A program made the position numbers and the translations under genes. This document shows positions 36,772 through 47,009 of a stretch of DNA of 64,000 nucleotides, one piece after another. The DNA lies in assembly GCF_004115745.1 (NCBI RefSeq), contig NZ_QXIL01000009.1, forward strand, positions 1 to 64,000, written 5' to 3'. Under the pieces are notes generated by a model. It had not been told where the DNA came from and did no database searches. It saw only the letters and a list, made by a program, of their open reading frames with translations. Source of the DNA: Levilactobacillus suantsaii (lineage in GTDB: Bacteria > Bacillota > Bacilli > Lactobacillales > Lactobacillaceae). Within the stretch, counting starts at the first letter, position 1. Each line of letters opens with the position of its first letter.

Positions 36772-38020
36772 CTAGGAATTGTCCGGCGCGAGTCGCGGCA
36801 ACGCCCAAAAAATGACCAGGCCTACCAGGAAAAGTAGCGACAACGAAGCCGCCCCGATTCGCGACTGGCCAGTCAGTTGGGTGACCACCCCTACCAGGAT
36901 TGGTCCTAAGACCGCCGAGAATTTACCTAAAATGTTATAAAAGCCGAAAAATTCGCTCGACTGTTGCTTCGGGACTAACCGACCGAAATACGACCGGGAT
37001 AACGCTTGGATTCCGCCCTGACTGGTCCCCACTAAAATGGCGAGGAGCCAGAAATCGTCAACCGATTTCAAGTGTAGGGCGTCCAAACAAATCAATAAGT
37101 AGACCACAATGGCAATTAAGATTCCCGTGCGCGTACTGGTCTTTTGGGCTAACCAACCATAAAAGATCGAGCACGGAAACGCGACCAACTGGACCGCTAA
37201 CAAGACCATAATCAACGTGGAACTGGTGATACCAATGTCCATCCCAATGGACGTTGCCATGGTAAAGATGGTATCGACCCCGTCGATGTAGCAGAAGTAC
37301 GCCACTAAAAACCAGGCCAACCCCCGGTGCTGCCGCAAGTGGGCAATGGTCTGCCAGACCCGGTGCCAGCTTTGTTTCAATGGCGCGTGGGTTGCTGAGA
37401 GCGCGTGGCGTTGATGCACGTTACGGGCCAACGGAATAAGAAAGATGGCCCACCCAAATCGCGGCTAAGGCAAACCCGTAGCGGGCGACCGCCAGACTAC
37501 CCAAGTGACCGAAGCCGTGAGTCAGTGCAAGGACCATGAAGAGGATGAAGGCTAAAACGCCCCCAAGATAGCCAAAACCATACCCCACACTGGATAATTG
37601 GTCCATTTGGTCGTTGTCACTCACGTCGGTCAAAAAACTGTCGTAAAACAGATTCCCACCGGAATAGCCCAGCACGGATAAGACGTAGAGCACCAGGAGC
37701 CACTGCCACTGACTAGGCGGTAATAAGGCCAGACCCAACGTCATGACCATCCCCAGCGTGGTAAAACTCAGCAATAGGCGTTTCTTAAACCCGGGATAGT
37801 CGGCCAAGGCCCCTAAGAACGGTGCGAGGATGGCCACCAATAACGTTCCAAAACTGTTTGAGTAGCCCCAAAATGCCGTGGCATTGGCCGCACTGACCCC
37901 GCTGGTCTGGGCCACGCTTTTGAAGTAGATGGGTAAAATTGCGGTGGTCACGATAATGCCGTACCCAGAGTTAGCCCAGTCGTAGAAGACCCAGCTCCAC
38001 TGCTCCTTAGTCAGCTTCAT
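36772..38020 (-). pseudogene. UMF1-type MFS transporter, frameshifted
   Basis: The N-terminal frame (38020 to 37421) has SWVFYDWANSGYGIIVTTAILP and DSFLTDVSDNDQMDQLSSVGYGFGYLGG, typical of the UMF1 (Atg22-like) family. The C-terminal frame (to 36772) has FCYIDGVDTIFTMATSIG and ALSRSYFGRLVP. One extra G in the GGG at 37455-37453 (ATTTGGGTGGGCC) separates them; removing it gives AAIWWAIFLIPLARNVHQR. AAGGAGG precedes the start, which overlaps the end of the phosphodiesterase gene. The first half alone should not transport. Confidence 0.85.
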
Positions 38021-39314
38021 GGTGGTCCTCCTTAAAGGCTTCAGTCAAGACTTTTCCGGGTAAGGGCTCTGGAAAGTGAACCCCCAGTAAGCGCGCAAAC
38101 GTAGGCGCCTCATCAATCAGTGCCGCGTCGTCGATGACCTGGTTAGACTTGATGGCGGGTACCGCTAAAACCAAGGTGGTATGGTAATTCGGCTTCAACG
38201 GGTCGTACCCGTGGACCCCGTGGTAGCGGTCCGGTTGCCCCAGACTGTCTGGGTCGACGGCTTCAACCACCGCCGGCCGTTGCGTCTCGTCGGTAAAGTA
38301 ATACCCTGCTTCGGCTTCGACCAGCCACTGACAGTGCGGGTCGGCGCCGCGCTTTGCGGCCTGCTTGCCCGTCAAAACGGCTTCGACCCCCGGGGTGTCT
38401 TCCAGGAGTTGCTTTAAAGCCTGCGTGTCGGCAAAATTGCGCGTGTACACGTAGGTACAGCCATCACAGGATTTGGCCCATACGTGCCAGTCACTGCGCA
38501 CGGCACCGTCCTGCGTGGGCGTCAACCAGCCGCGTTGCGCAAAGGCCTGGTTCAAATGAATCATGTGGTCGACGTTGATTTGGTAGTGGTCGCCTAAAAT
38601 CGCAAAGTTGGTACTACTAAAGGTCCCCGCCGCGATTGTGGCGTCGATGAGCTTGCCGACCCGGGTGTCCAGCCGTTTTAACGCGGCCATGGCTTCGGTC
38701 GAGCGGACCCCGTAACGGTGCCGCATACTGTCCATGTCGACTAAATGAATCAGCGTCAGTTGTGGACGCTTGTTGTACAAGGTATCGACCGCACAAGCGG
38801 TGATAAAGTCGTCCAGTTCAGGCTGTTGAATCCCCCGGCGTAAATGACCGTATTTCTGGTTCATGCGGAACAGGAAAGCCGGACTGCTGGCCTTTAACGA
38901 GACCAGGACCTGGTTCGTCCAAATCCGATTGGGAAAGATTTCTGCTAAATTATAAGTAATGCGGCTCCCCGCCGTGATCGGCCACAAGAACGCGGCCGTC
39001 TTCTTATGTTGCCGTCGCACCAAATCATACAGTGTCGGCACTTTGACGTCGCGTTGGTACCAGTACCAATCTGGCGACTTGCGTTGGGGCTGCATTTTGG
39101 TGTTGTTCACGATGCCGTGCTTGCGCGGGTATTGTCCCGTAATGATCGTCGTATGGGACGGGTAGGTCAACGTTGGGTAAATACCCTGCACGCGTCTGAC
39201 CCGGGTTCCCGTCACCACTAAGCGGCGTAAATTAGGCAACTCGTCGAGATGGTCGTCGAGGTCTCGACTGCCCAGTGCGTCTAAAGAAATGACCACTAAT
39301 CGCTGTTGAATATG
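38007..39314 (-). CDS. Alkaline phosphatase-superfamily phosphodiesterase
   Basis: A protein of about 435 residues of the type I phosphodiesterase/nucleotide pyrophosphatase (ENPP-like) family. Metal and nucleophile motifs are VISLDALG (Asp), YPTLTYPSHTTIITG (Thr nucleophile), HLVDMDSMRHRYG (Asp, His), ILGDHYQ (Asp-His) and VHGYDP (His). GTG 39296 is the first usual start, but it is 18 bases from the ribosome site. An in-frame ATT at 39314 lies at a proper distance from GGAG and would give IQQRLVVISLDALG, so a rare ATT start is possible. Middle gene of a marR-pde-MFS operon; no signal peptide, so cytoplasmic. Confidence 0.8.
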   Translation of the reverse strand, partial: HIQQRLVVISLDALGSRDLDDHLDELPNLRRLVVTGTRVRRVQGIYPTLTYPSHTTIITGQYPRKHGIVNNTKMQPQRKSPDWYWYQRDVKVPTLYDLVRRQHKKTAAFLWPITAGSRITYNLAEIFPNRIWTNQVLVSLKASSPAFLFRMNQKYGHLRRGIQQPELDDFITACAVDTLYNKRPQLTLIHLVDMDSMRHRYGVRSTEAMAALKRLDTRVGKLIDATIAAGTFSSTNFAILGDHYQINVDHMIHLNQAFAQRGWLTPTQDGAVRSDWHVWAKSCDGCTYVYTRNFADTQALKQLLEDTPGVEAVLTGKQAAKRGADPHCQWLVEAEAGYYFTDETQRPAVVEAVDPDSLGQPDRYHGVHGYDPLKPNYHTTLVLAVPAIKSNQVIDDAALIDEAPTFARLLGVHFPEPLPGKVLTEAFKEDHHEAD

Positions 39315-39324
39315 CCTTCACTCC

Positions 39325-39756
39325 TCACTTCAGAGACATGGTCCGTTGCCGTTCCATGCTTTTTGCCAATCGATTCAATAAGATCTGTAAGAGGTTGCGC
39401 TCATCAGCTGACCAGTGTTCAAAGACTTGGTCCGCCAACGCGTCGAACGCGCTGTTGATTTCGGCTGCCGTGGCCGTTCCAATCGCGGTGATGCTATACA
39501 CCAGCTGTCGTTTATCCCGACCCACAGCTTCCTTAGTTACCATGTCCTTAGCAACTAGACCTTTTAACTGACGACTTAACGTCGACGTATCCAACCGCGT
39601 CTGCTGCGCCAACACTTCTTGGGTGTTGGCCCCGCTACCAATTTGGTCAAGCAACTGCCACTCCGAAACCGTTAAGTGGTGTTGCTTGACCATTTGGCGT
39701 AATAAGGGTTGTTGGGACTTAGTCACCGTCATCAATGCTGCGAGACTTGATTTCAT
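39325..39756 (-). CDS. MarR family transcriptional regulator
   Basis: A 143-residue winged-helix MarR protein: LTVSEWQLLDQIGSGANTQEVLAQQTRLDTSTLSRQLKGLVAKDMV, then the wing GRDKRQLVYSIT. ATG 39756 is preferred over 39789 because GAGGG lies close upstream. The stop is 11 bases before the possible start of the phosphodiesterase gene, so it heads that operon and probably controls it and itself. Its ligand is unknown. Confidence 0.88.
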   Translation of the reverse strand: MKSSLAALMTVTKSQQPLLRQMVKQHHLTVSEWQLLDQIGSGANTQEVLAQQTRLDTSTLSRQLKGLVAKDMVTKEAVGRDKRQLVYSITAIGTATAAEINSAFDALADQVFEHWSADERNLLQILLNRLAKSMERQRTMSLK

Positions 39757-39933
39757 GTCACCCTCACTTCCTTTGTTTGCATTATACAATGACTTTGTTG
39801 GCTATCACAAGTATTAACTCACGCGGTCTTTGGGCAAGGAAACTTCTTTGCGCTTTCAGGTGAGAATCGTTATACTTTGTTATGTATGCTTTTTTACGTC
39901 TGACTTAAATTCTAACCAGAAAGGTGTGACTCG

Positions 39934-41664
39934 ATGTCCTTTGATGGGTCTTTCACTCACGCAATGGTCCACGAATTAGAACAAACCGTGGCGACCGGCC
40001 GCGTCAGCAAAATCAATCAGCCTTACGCTAACGAAGTGGTCCTGACCATCCGGGCCAATGGGCATAACTACCCGATTCTACTGTCCGCTAACCCGACGTA
40101 CGCCCGCATCCAGGTCACCGAGATTCCGTACGTGAATCCCGCAGTCCCGACCAACTACACCATGATCCTTCGGAAATATCTCCAGGGGGCCATCTTAAAG
40201 GGCGTCACCCAGGCCGCTAATGACCGGGTCGTACACCTCCACTTTACGTCCCGCAATGAATTGGGTGACCAACAAGAACTCCTGCTCATCATCGAAATCA
40301 TGGCACGACACAGTAACGTTATTTTAGTTGAACAAAGTAGTGGAAAAATCCTTGATGCTATCAAACACGTGGGGTCCGATCAGAACCGTTACCGGCTTCT
40401 GCTTCCAGGGGCGCAATACATCACGCCGCCCAAACAGGACCTCGATAACCCGTTCAACGGTCCACGAGCCGATTTGACGCAAACCGTCAAGGACTACCCG
40501 AATCAGGAAGTCCTTGCCCAAACGTTGCAACACCAATATCAAGGATTGGGCAAAGATACCGCAGCGGCCTTAGCCGCGACGCTTCACGAAACTGGGGACT
40601 TGGCGCAACACTTCCAGGCCTTCTTCGCCCAGTTCGACGCGCCACAACCGACGCTAGCCGAGTTACCCAACGGGAAGACCAACTTCACGGCCTTCCCGTA
40701 CCCGGACACGACGACTAACCAAAGCTTGCCGACCCTGAGCCAGCTATTAGATACCTATTACCAAGATAAGGCCGAACGTGACCGGGTCCAGCAACAAGGT
40801 AGCGTCTTGATTCGCGTGGTTCGCAACGAACTGAAGAAAAACCGAAATAAACTCAAGAAGCTACAACGGACCCTCGACGCGACCGAAAATGCCGACGAGT
40901 ACCGTATCAAGGGTGAAATTTTAACGACTTACCTGTATAAGCTCTCACGGGGGGCCACCACGGTCACCTTACCTAACTTCTACGACAACGAAAAGCACTT
41001 AAAGATTGCATTGTCCAATCAACTCTCGCCAAACCAAAACGCCCAAAAGTACTTCAAGCGTTACCAAAAAGAGAAAAACGCGGTCAGTTACGTGACCACG
41101 CAAATCAAACAGACCCAAGCCAACGTGGACTATTTCACCAACATCATGGCCCAAATCGAGTTGGCTGCGCCTAAGGACCTGACCGATATTCGCTTGGAGC
41201 TCCAACAAGGCGGCTACCTACGCGACCACGACCACCAGCGTAAGGCAAAAGCCAAGGCCAAAAAACGCCGCAAACAACGCATCAGCCAACCAGACCGCTT
41301 CACGGCGAGCGATGGCACCCGTATCTCCGTGGGGAAAAACAACCTGCAAAACGACAAGTTGTCCCTACACACCGCCAAGCGGACCGATATTTGGTTGCAC
41401 GTGAAAGACATCCCCGGGTCTCACGTAATCATTCACGCCGCGAATCCGAGCGAGCAGACGACTTTAGAAGCTGCCAATTTAGCCGCCTATTATTCGAAAG
41501 CCCGCGACTCCAGTACCGTCCCCGTGGATTACGTGCCGGTCAAACGCCTACACAAGCCTAACGGGGCCAAACCCGGATTCGTGATCTTCACCGGGCAAAA
41601 AACGGTCTTCGTCACGCCGGAAAGTGATCTGGTCGACCAACTGGCCGCAAATAACCCAAAATAA
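39934..41664 (+). CDS. rqcH: RqcH (NFACT family) ribosome quality control factor
   Basis: A 576-residue protein often labelled fibronectin-binding. The NFACT-N domain covers about 1-260 (MSFDGSFTHAMVHELEQ, GRVSKINQPYANEVVLTIRANG), followed by helical coiled-coil parts (about 290-440) and the C-terminal NFACT-R domain (HTAKRTDIWLHVKDIPGSHVII). RqcH binds stalled 50S subunits and recruits tRNA-Ala to tag nascent chains with alanine. AAAGGTG lies 6 bases before the ATG. Single gene with a strong terminator. Confidence 0.93.
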   Translation: MSFDGSFTHAMVHELEQTVATGRVSKINQPYANEVVLTIRANGHNYPILLSANPTYARIQVTEIPYVNPAVPTNYTMILRKYLQGAILKGVTQAANDRVVHLHFTSRNELGDQQELLLIIEIMARHSNVILVEQSSGKILDAIKHVGSDQNRYRLLLPGAQYITPPKQDLDNPFNGPRADLTQTVKDYPNQEVLAQTLQHQYQGLGKDTAAALAATLHETGDLAQHFQAFFAQFDAPQPTLAELPNGKTNFTAFPYPDTTTNQSLPTLSQLLDTYYQDKAERDRVQQQGSVLIRVVRNELKKNRNKLKKLQRTLDATENADEYRIKGEILTTYLYKLSRGATTVTLPNFYDNEKHLKIALSNQLSPNQNAQKYFKRYQKEKNAVSYVTTQIKQTQANVDYFTNIMAQIELAAPKDLTDIRLELQQGGYLRDHDHQRKAKAKAKKRRKQRISQPDRFTASDGTRISVGKNNLQNDKLSLHTAKRTDIWLHVKDIPGSHVIIHAANPSEQTTLEAANLAAYYSKARDSSTVPVDYVPVKRLHKPNGAKPGFVIFTGQKTVFVTPESDLVDQLAANNPK

Positions 41665-41680
41665 GTTTCTGACAGTTTAA

Positions 41681-41720
41681 AAATGGGACCCCCAACGCCG
41701 CTTGGTTGGGGGTCCCATTT
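41681..41720. terminator. Terminator between rqcH and carB
   Basis: A 16-bp perfect stem (AAATGGGACCCCCAAC) with an 8-base loop and flanking T/A tracts serves both converging genes. Confidence 0.88.
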
Positions 41721-41740
41721 GTGTGTCTTCACCTTGACTG

Positions 41741-44311
41741 TTAAATCGTCCGGTTGATAATCCGGTCCAATTCGGCCGTGTCGCTCAAATTGTTAAGCTT
41801 CAAAGCTTCGCTGGACCCAAAGGCAATCGTGGCTCCGACTTCTTGGTCCGTGGTCCCCGGTCGGTTCAACACGTGCAAGTGTCGGAACGGGAAGACCGCG
41901 TTCATCAGGGCCACCCGGGTACTGTTGACGTCGATCTCGATGGTCGCCAGTTCATTTGCGTCCAACGTTTCGATGTGTTGTCGCGTCAGCATCCGCACCC
42001 AGTTGACTCCGGTGACCTTACTCAAGAAAGCCATCTCGGTCAACCGGGTCGGCCGAGTTCCCACGCAGACCATCTGCTTGGAATCTGGACTAGGTGCGAA
42101 TAGGACTTGGACCATCCCCCGCACCTGCCGTTCACTCACGGCCTGCTTGGCCCATTCAACCAGGTTCAACCGCTGGGCCTTGGTCAGGTCCGCTGGCATC
42201 CGAAAGGCCGTGATTTGGGCCATCTTCTGGGTCATCCCCGGGGCGATTAAGTCCATGACGCCCACGGCGATTTTTTGTTGCTCGTGGACGAACAGACTGA
42301 CGCCAATCGTGGCCATCTCGGGCAAGTGGTCCTTGGTCTCCTGGTCTGGTGGCAAGACGTGGAGGTTCAGATCCAACTTCTTGAGCTCCCGGGTCAGGTA
42401 GTGCCGGTTGCCCGGTACGATAACGATATCCGGGTGTTCAACGTGGATGACGTTTAAAATATCCCCTAACTGAATCGGGTCGACGTACTGCTTATCCGAA
42501 AATTCGGGGGCCACGCCGACCGCGTTCGGGTTCGTGTTCATCAGAATCGTGTGGTACCCCGCGCGTTTAAGCTGTTTCAACATTTCGGTGGTAAAATACT
42601 CCGCCGCAGAGTTTGGCCCCAGCTGATTGCCACCCCGACCTAAGACCAAGGCCGTCCGTTCACCCAGTGCCTGACTTTCGTTTTCGTATTCGAAAGTGCT
42701 GTAATAACCACTGGTCTGCTCGGGAAATTCGCCGGCCGTGGGTTCGATCATCTTATAGGTCGGCGCCACCTTGGCCCCCCGTGACAAATGCCGAATGGCG
42801 GTGGTATCGGTCTGCCACATCCGGGCAATCATCCCGTCTCCAAAGCCGTAGTAACGCGCCGTTTTCAACATGTCGACGTCCATGGGGTGGTCGGTGATCT
42901 GTCGTTCGATGGTCAACAGGTGCCGTAACTTCACGAAATAAAACGGGTCGATCTTGGTCAGTTCACTCAGTTCAGCGGGCGAATACCCCCGCCGTAAGGC
43001 TTCAATCAGCACCAAGATGCGGTTGGCCAACGGGTGAATCAGTTGGCTGACCATCTCGCTATCGGTCAGATTGCTGACGGAGGGCAAAACGTCGCGCGGG
43101 GAGAATTGCGAGCTACGGACCGACTTCAACATGGCCTCTTCGACCGAACGGCCAATGCCCACGGTGGACCCGACCGCTTTCATGGCCGTGTTCAAGTGCT
43201 GGTCGGCATCGGGCACCTCTTGAAACGGCCACAGTGGAATCCGGACACTAATGTGGTCGTTGGTGGGTTCCATGATGGCCGTCTGCTTAACGTACTGGGC
43301 CGGTAACTTCACATCGACCAACCGTTGACCCAACAGTAATTGCCCGGCGACCATCGTCACCGGATAACCCACGGTCCGGGCCGCTAAGGTGACGCCCCGG
43401 GTAAAGTACGGGGCGACCTTGGTGACATAGAAGTGTTGGTTAGCCGGATTCAACGCAAAATGGACGTGCAAGACCCCCACCACGTTCAATTCCGTGGCGA
43501 TGCGAAAGGTGGCGTCACGTAAGTCCTGATACTCCCGATCGGTCAACGTCTGCGGGGGGGTGATGACGATGGAATCACCCGAGTGGATGCCAATTGGATC
43601 GACATCTTCGAGCCCGCTAATAATCAGTTCCGTGTCGGCTCGGTCGCGGATAGCCACCATTTCGATTTCCTTATACCCCACGACACTGCGCTCCAGCGTG
43701 CATTGGTCGAAGCGTGACTGCTGGAAGCCCTGGTTGAGCGCCGTCAACATCTCATCGACGTTCTCACAAATAGTCCGGTTAGTGTCGACCCGGGGGGCCA
43801 CCGGTTTGACGATCAATGGAAAACCAATGGTCTCGACTAAGCCGAGGGCCTCGTCGTCGGTCTGGACGACCTGCGCTTCAATCACCGGTTCGTGAATCTC
43901 CTTTAAGGTATCATTCAAGGCTGCCGGATTATTGATCTGTTGTAAGGTGGTGGTCGGCATCCCCAAGACCCCCACTTCGTAACGTCCTAAATCACCATTT
44001 TCCTGGAGTTCCTGGGCGATTCGGAGTCCCCGTAAGCCCCCTAGAATCGGTAAAATGGCGTCTGGCCGGTCTTTTTCAATAATGTGCCGGACGTTAGCGG
44101 TGGTGACCGCCTGGACGTACATATTAGTTGGCTGGATTTCTTCTAAGGCCACCGAAAACGGGTTGTTATCGATGACCAGGGTCCGGACGCCGCGCTTCTT
44201 GAATTCAGTCAAAATCTGCACGGTAGCGCTGTCCAGCTCGGTCTCGTGGCCGATTTCGGTCGGGCCACTGCCAATGATTAACACTTTTTGTATTTGATCC
44301 CAGTTTTGCAA
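41741..44311 (-). CDS. carB: Degenerate carbamoyl-phosphate synthase large chain (pseudoenzyme)
   Basis: An 856-residue CarB-like protein, about 200 shorter than active enzymes. It has the first pre-ATP-grasp domain (VLIIGSGPTEIG), first ATP-grasp (about 125-330), the helical oligomerisation domain and a second pre-ATP-grasp (LVLGRGGNQLGP), but only a remnant of the second ATP-grasp and no MGS allosteric domain. In ATP-grasp 1 the GGTGGG loop is replaced by APRVDTNRT. EVNPR is KVAPY: the metal ligands Glu and Asn are Lys298 and Ala300, and Arg is Tyr302. The metal-site Gln is His284. Yet GIHSGDSIVITPPQTL and KEIEMVAIRD remain and the gene is fully open. It starts at TTG, 2 bases after carA, with GGGAGGG. 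Synthesis of carbamoyl phosphate looks impossible. Confidence 0.88.
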   Translation of the reverse strand: MQNWDQIQKVLIIGSGPTEIGHETELDSATVQILTEFKKRGVRTLVIDNNPFSVALEEIQPTNMYVQAVTTANVRHIIEKDRPDAILPILGGLRGLRIAQELQENGDLGRYEVGVLGMPTTTLQQINNPAALNDTLKEIHEPVIEAQVVQTDDEALGLVETIGFPLIVKPVAPRVDTNRTICENVDEMLTALNQGFQQSRFDQCTLERSVVGYKEIEMVAIRDRADTELIISGLEDVDPIGIHSGDSIVITPPQTLTDREYQDLRDATFRIATELNVVGVLHVHFALNPANQHFYVTKVAPYFTRGVTLAARTVGYPVTMVAGQLLLGQRLVDVKLPAQYVKQTAIMEPTNDHISVRIPLWPFQEVPDADQHLNTAMKAVGSTVGIGRSVEEAMLKSVRSSQFSPRDVLPSVSNLTDSEMVSQLIHPLANRILVLIEALRRGYSPAELSELTKIDPFYFVKLRHLLTIERQITDHPMDVDMLKTARYYGFGDGMIARMWQTDTTAIRHLSRGAKVAPTYKMIEPTAGEFPEQTSGYYSTFEYENESQALGERTALVLGRGGNQLGPNSAAEYFTTEMLKQLKRAGYHTILMNTNPNAVGVAPEFSDKQYVDPIQLGDILNVIHVEHPDIVIVPGNRHYLTRELKKLDLNLHVLPPDQETKDHLPEMATIGVSLFVHEQQKIAVGVMDLIAPGMTQKMAQITAFRMPADLTKAQRLNLVEWAKQAVSERQVRGMVQVLFAPSPDSKQMVCVGTRPTRLTEMAFLSKVTGVNWVRMLTRQHIETLDANELATIEIDVNSTRVALMNAVFPFRHLHVLNRPGTTDQEVGATIAFGSSEALKLNNLSDTAELDRIINRTI

Positions 44312-44313
44312 AC

Positions 44314-45387
44314 CTATCCCTCCCGTGCAGTCATCGCTTCCATAAATTCATCGAAGAGGTCCCGACTCTCGTGCGGTCCGGGCGCCCCGTCCGCAAAGAA
44401 TTGCACGGAAAAGGCCGGGAAGTCCCGGTGGCGCAACCCCTGGACTGTGCCGTCAATCAAGTCCACGTAGGTGGTGATTAAGCGGTCTCGGTCGATGGAT
44501 TTGGCCACCACAGCATAGCCCTGACCCTGCGTCGCGTACAATACGTCGTTGGTGATGATGCGGCGAATCGGGTGGCTACTACCGTGATACTCGACCGGTA
44601 ACGCGACCAATTCAGCCCCGTTAGCCAAGGCGAACAGTTCGTGGCCCAGGCCGATCGCAAACAGCGGGATCTCAGCTTGGACCTGCCGAATCATATCTAA
44701 CACGTCGGTCCCTAAATCTAACGGTGACCCGGGCCCAGTGGACAGTAACACGCCGTCGGGATCCAAGTTTAAGACGTCCTGCGCCGTTGCCGTCCAGGGC
44801 AAGACCGTGACGTTGCACCGTCGTTCGGACAATTGCCGCAAGATACCGTGTTTCAAACCAAAGTCAATGACCACCACGTTCTTGCCGGCATCCGGGTTGG
44901 GATACGGTTTCGGGGTGGCGACCTGATCGACTTGACGGTTGGTCAACACCGTGGCGTTCAACTGGTCGAACGCGTGGGCGTCCGCCACGTCGACGATACT
45001 TCCCTTCATTGGTCCGGCTTGCCGCAGTTTACGGATCAAGTGCCGGGTATCGATGCCACTGATGCCCGGAATATTATGTTGCCGCAAAAATTCGTCCAGC
45101 GACAACCGGGACAAGCGGTTGGTCGAGATGTTGGTCAAGTCACGAACCACCATTCCCTTGGCTGTAGGTAAAATTGATTCATAACTATCGTGATTGATGC
45201 CCACGTTACCAATCGCCGGTTGCGCAAAAATAATGATTTGATTATGGTAAATTTGGTCCGTAATCGTTTCTTGATAGCCTAAAAGGTTTAGATTAAAAAT
45301 CACTTCGCCACTGGTAGTGGCCCCGGCGCCGAATCCTTCACCCGCATAAGCCGAGCCGTCTTCTAAAATTAAATAACGTTTTGCCAT
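44314..45387 (-). CDS. carA: Degenerate carbamoyl-phosphate synthase small chain (pseudoenzyme)
   Basis: A 357-residue CarA-like protein of normal length. The N-terminal CPSase small domain is intact (LEDGSAYAGEGFGA, GISGIDTRHLIRKLR). The class I glutaminase domain keeps its fold (LLSTGPGSPLD, GLRHRDFPAFSVQ) but has lost its triad: the nucleophile segment FGICLGHQ is FAIGLGHE (Cys to Gly246), and SVQYHPEASPGPH is SVQFFADGAPGPH (His to Phe331, Glu to Asp333). It cannot release ammonia from glutamine by the known mechanism. It lies 34 bases after pyrR and 2 before carB; all are on one strand and open, which argues for a retained non-catalytic role. Confidence 0.9.
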   Translation of the reverse strand: MAKRYLILEDGSAYAGEGFGAGATTSGEVIFNLNLLGYQETITDQIYHNQIIIFAQPAIGNVGINHDSYESILPTAKGMVVRDLTNISTNRLSRLSLDEFLRQHNIPGISGIDTRHLIRKLRQAGPMKGSIVDVADAHAFDQLNATVLTNRQVDQVATPKPYPNPDAGKNVVVIDFGLKHGILRQLSERRCNVTVLPWTATAQDVLNLDPDGVLLSTGPGSPLDLGTDVLDMIRQVQAEIPLFAIGLGHELFALANGAELVALPVEYHGSSHPIRRIITNDVLYATQGQGYAVVAKSIDRDRLITTYVDLIDGTVQGLRHRDFPAFSVQFFADGAPGPHESRDLFDEFMEAMTAREG

Positions 45388-45421
45388 GCAAAATCGGCCC
45401 CTTTATCTGGCACTGAGTTGC

Positions 45422-45976
<555 letters not shown>

Positions 45977-45998
45977 TCAAGTCTGAAACTAGCGAAAC

Positions 45999-46037
45999 GG
46001 GCGAGCTTCTTCGGCAAAATGGTGAAGAACCCCGCCC
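45999..46037 (-). promoter_or_regulatory. Leader hairpin before pyrR
   Basis: On the minus strand GGGCGGGGTTCTTC pairs with GAAGAAGCTCGCCC around an 11-base loop, followed by GTTTCGC. It lies between rluD and pyrR and may be an attenuator or a weak terminator. I do not see a clear PyrR-binding loop consensus. Confidence 0.4.
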
Positions 46038-46085
46038 GCCTAACTACCGGCAAACCCGTTAGATATTAAGTTTAGCATAAAAAAA

Positions 46086-47009
46086 CTAGATGGCTTTGTC
46101 AACCGGCAATCCGGCCTGGCGCCGTAAGCGTTGGACCGTTTCTTGAAAAATGGGTGGGGCTGGACAAGTAAAGTCCAGTTGTTCACCCGTGGTCGGTTGC
46201 TTGAAGCCCAATTCACGGGCGTGTAAGAACTGCCCATTCCCCTTTAAAGTCCGCTTGGGGCCGTACAGTGGGTCGCCCGCCACCGGATGACCAATGTAGG
46301 CTAAATGGACCCGAATCTGGTGGGTCCGCCCAGTCTCCAAGCGACACGCGATCAACGAGTAATCGCCGTAACGTTCGAGGACCTTGAAATGGGTCACAGC
46401 CGGACGCCCATCGGCCACGACGGCCTGCTTCTTACGGTCCTTGGGCGAACGACCCAGTGGGGCACGGATGACGCCCTCGTCTTCCTTAAAGTTTCCGTGA
46501 ACGATGGCCAGATATTCGCGCAGGTTGGTCTTGGCCTGGAGTTGTTCGGAGAGACTGTGGTGGGCGTGGTCGTTTTTGGCCACCATCAACAGCCCCGACG
46601 TGTCCTTATCGATGCGATGGACGATGCCGGGCCGCAACTCACCGTTGATCTGTGATAACGGGCTGTGCGCCAATAACGCGTTGACCAGCGTGTGGTTCGG
46701 GTGTCCCGGGGCGGGGTGGACCACCATCCCCTGCGGCTTGTTAACCACGATGACGTCCGCGTCTTCGTAGACGATGTCTAAGGGGATATCCTCCGGGGTC
46801 AAATCGATGGGCTGCGGGTCCGGTAACGCGATGTGGACCGTGGCCCCGAGGTCCGGTTGGTCCTTGGGGCGGACCTGCTGCCCGTCGACCGTAATTTGAC
46901 CGGCTTCGATGGCACTTTTAGCCTGGGAGCGCGAAATCGTCGGCTCCGTGATAGCCACCAGTTTGTCCAAGCGTAATTTTTGCACCACCGTAAATTCTTT
47001 AATTTCCAT
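46086..47009 (-). CDS. rluD: Ribosomal large-subunit pseudouridine synthase, RluD family
   Basis: A 307-residue enzyme: an N-terminal S4 RNA-binding domain (RLDKLVAITEPTISRSQAKSAIEAGQITVDGQ), then the catalytic domain with the Asp in GIVHRIDKDTSGLLMVAK and the closing GRTHQIRVHLAYIGHPVAGD. It makes pseudouridine in 23S rRNA. It overlaps the end of lspA by 11 bases and precedes pyrR. This order is conserved in Firmicutes. Confidence 0.93.
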   Translation of the reverse strand: MEIKEFTVVQKLRLDKLVAITEPTISRSQAKSAIEAGQITVDGQQVRPKDQPDLGATVHIALPDPQPIDLTPEDIPLDIVYEDADVIVVNKPQGMVVHPAPGHPNHTLVNALLAHSPLSQINGELRPGIVHRIDKDTSGLLMVAKNDHAHHSLSEQLQAKTNLREYLAIVHGNFKEDEGVIRAPLGRSPKDRKKQAVVADGRPAVTHFKVLERYGDYSLIACRLETGRTHQIRVHLAYIGHPVAGDPLYGPKRTLKGNGQFLHARELGFKQPTTGEQLDFTCPAPPIFQETVQRLRRQAGLPVDKAI

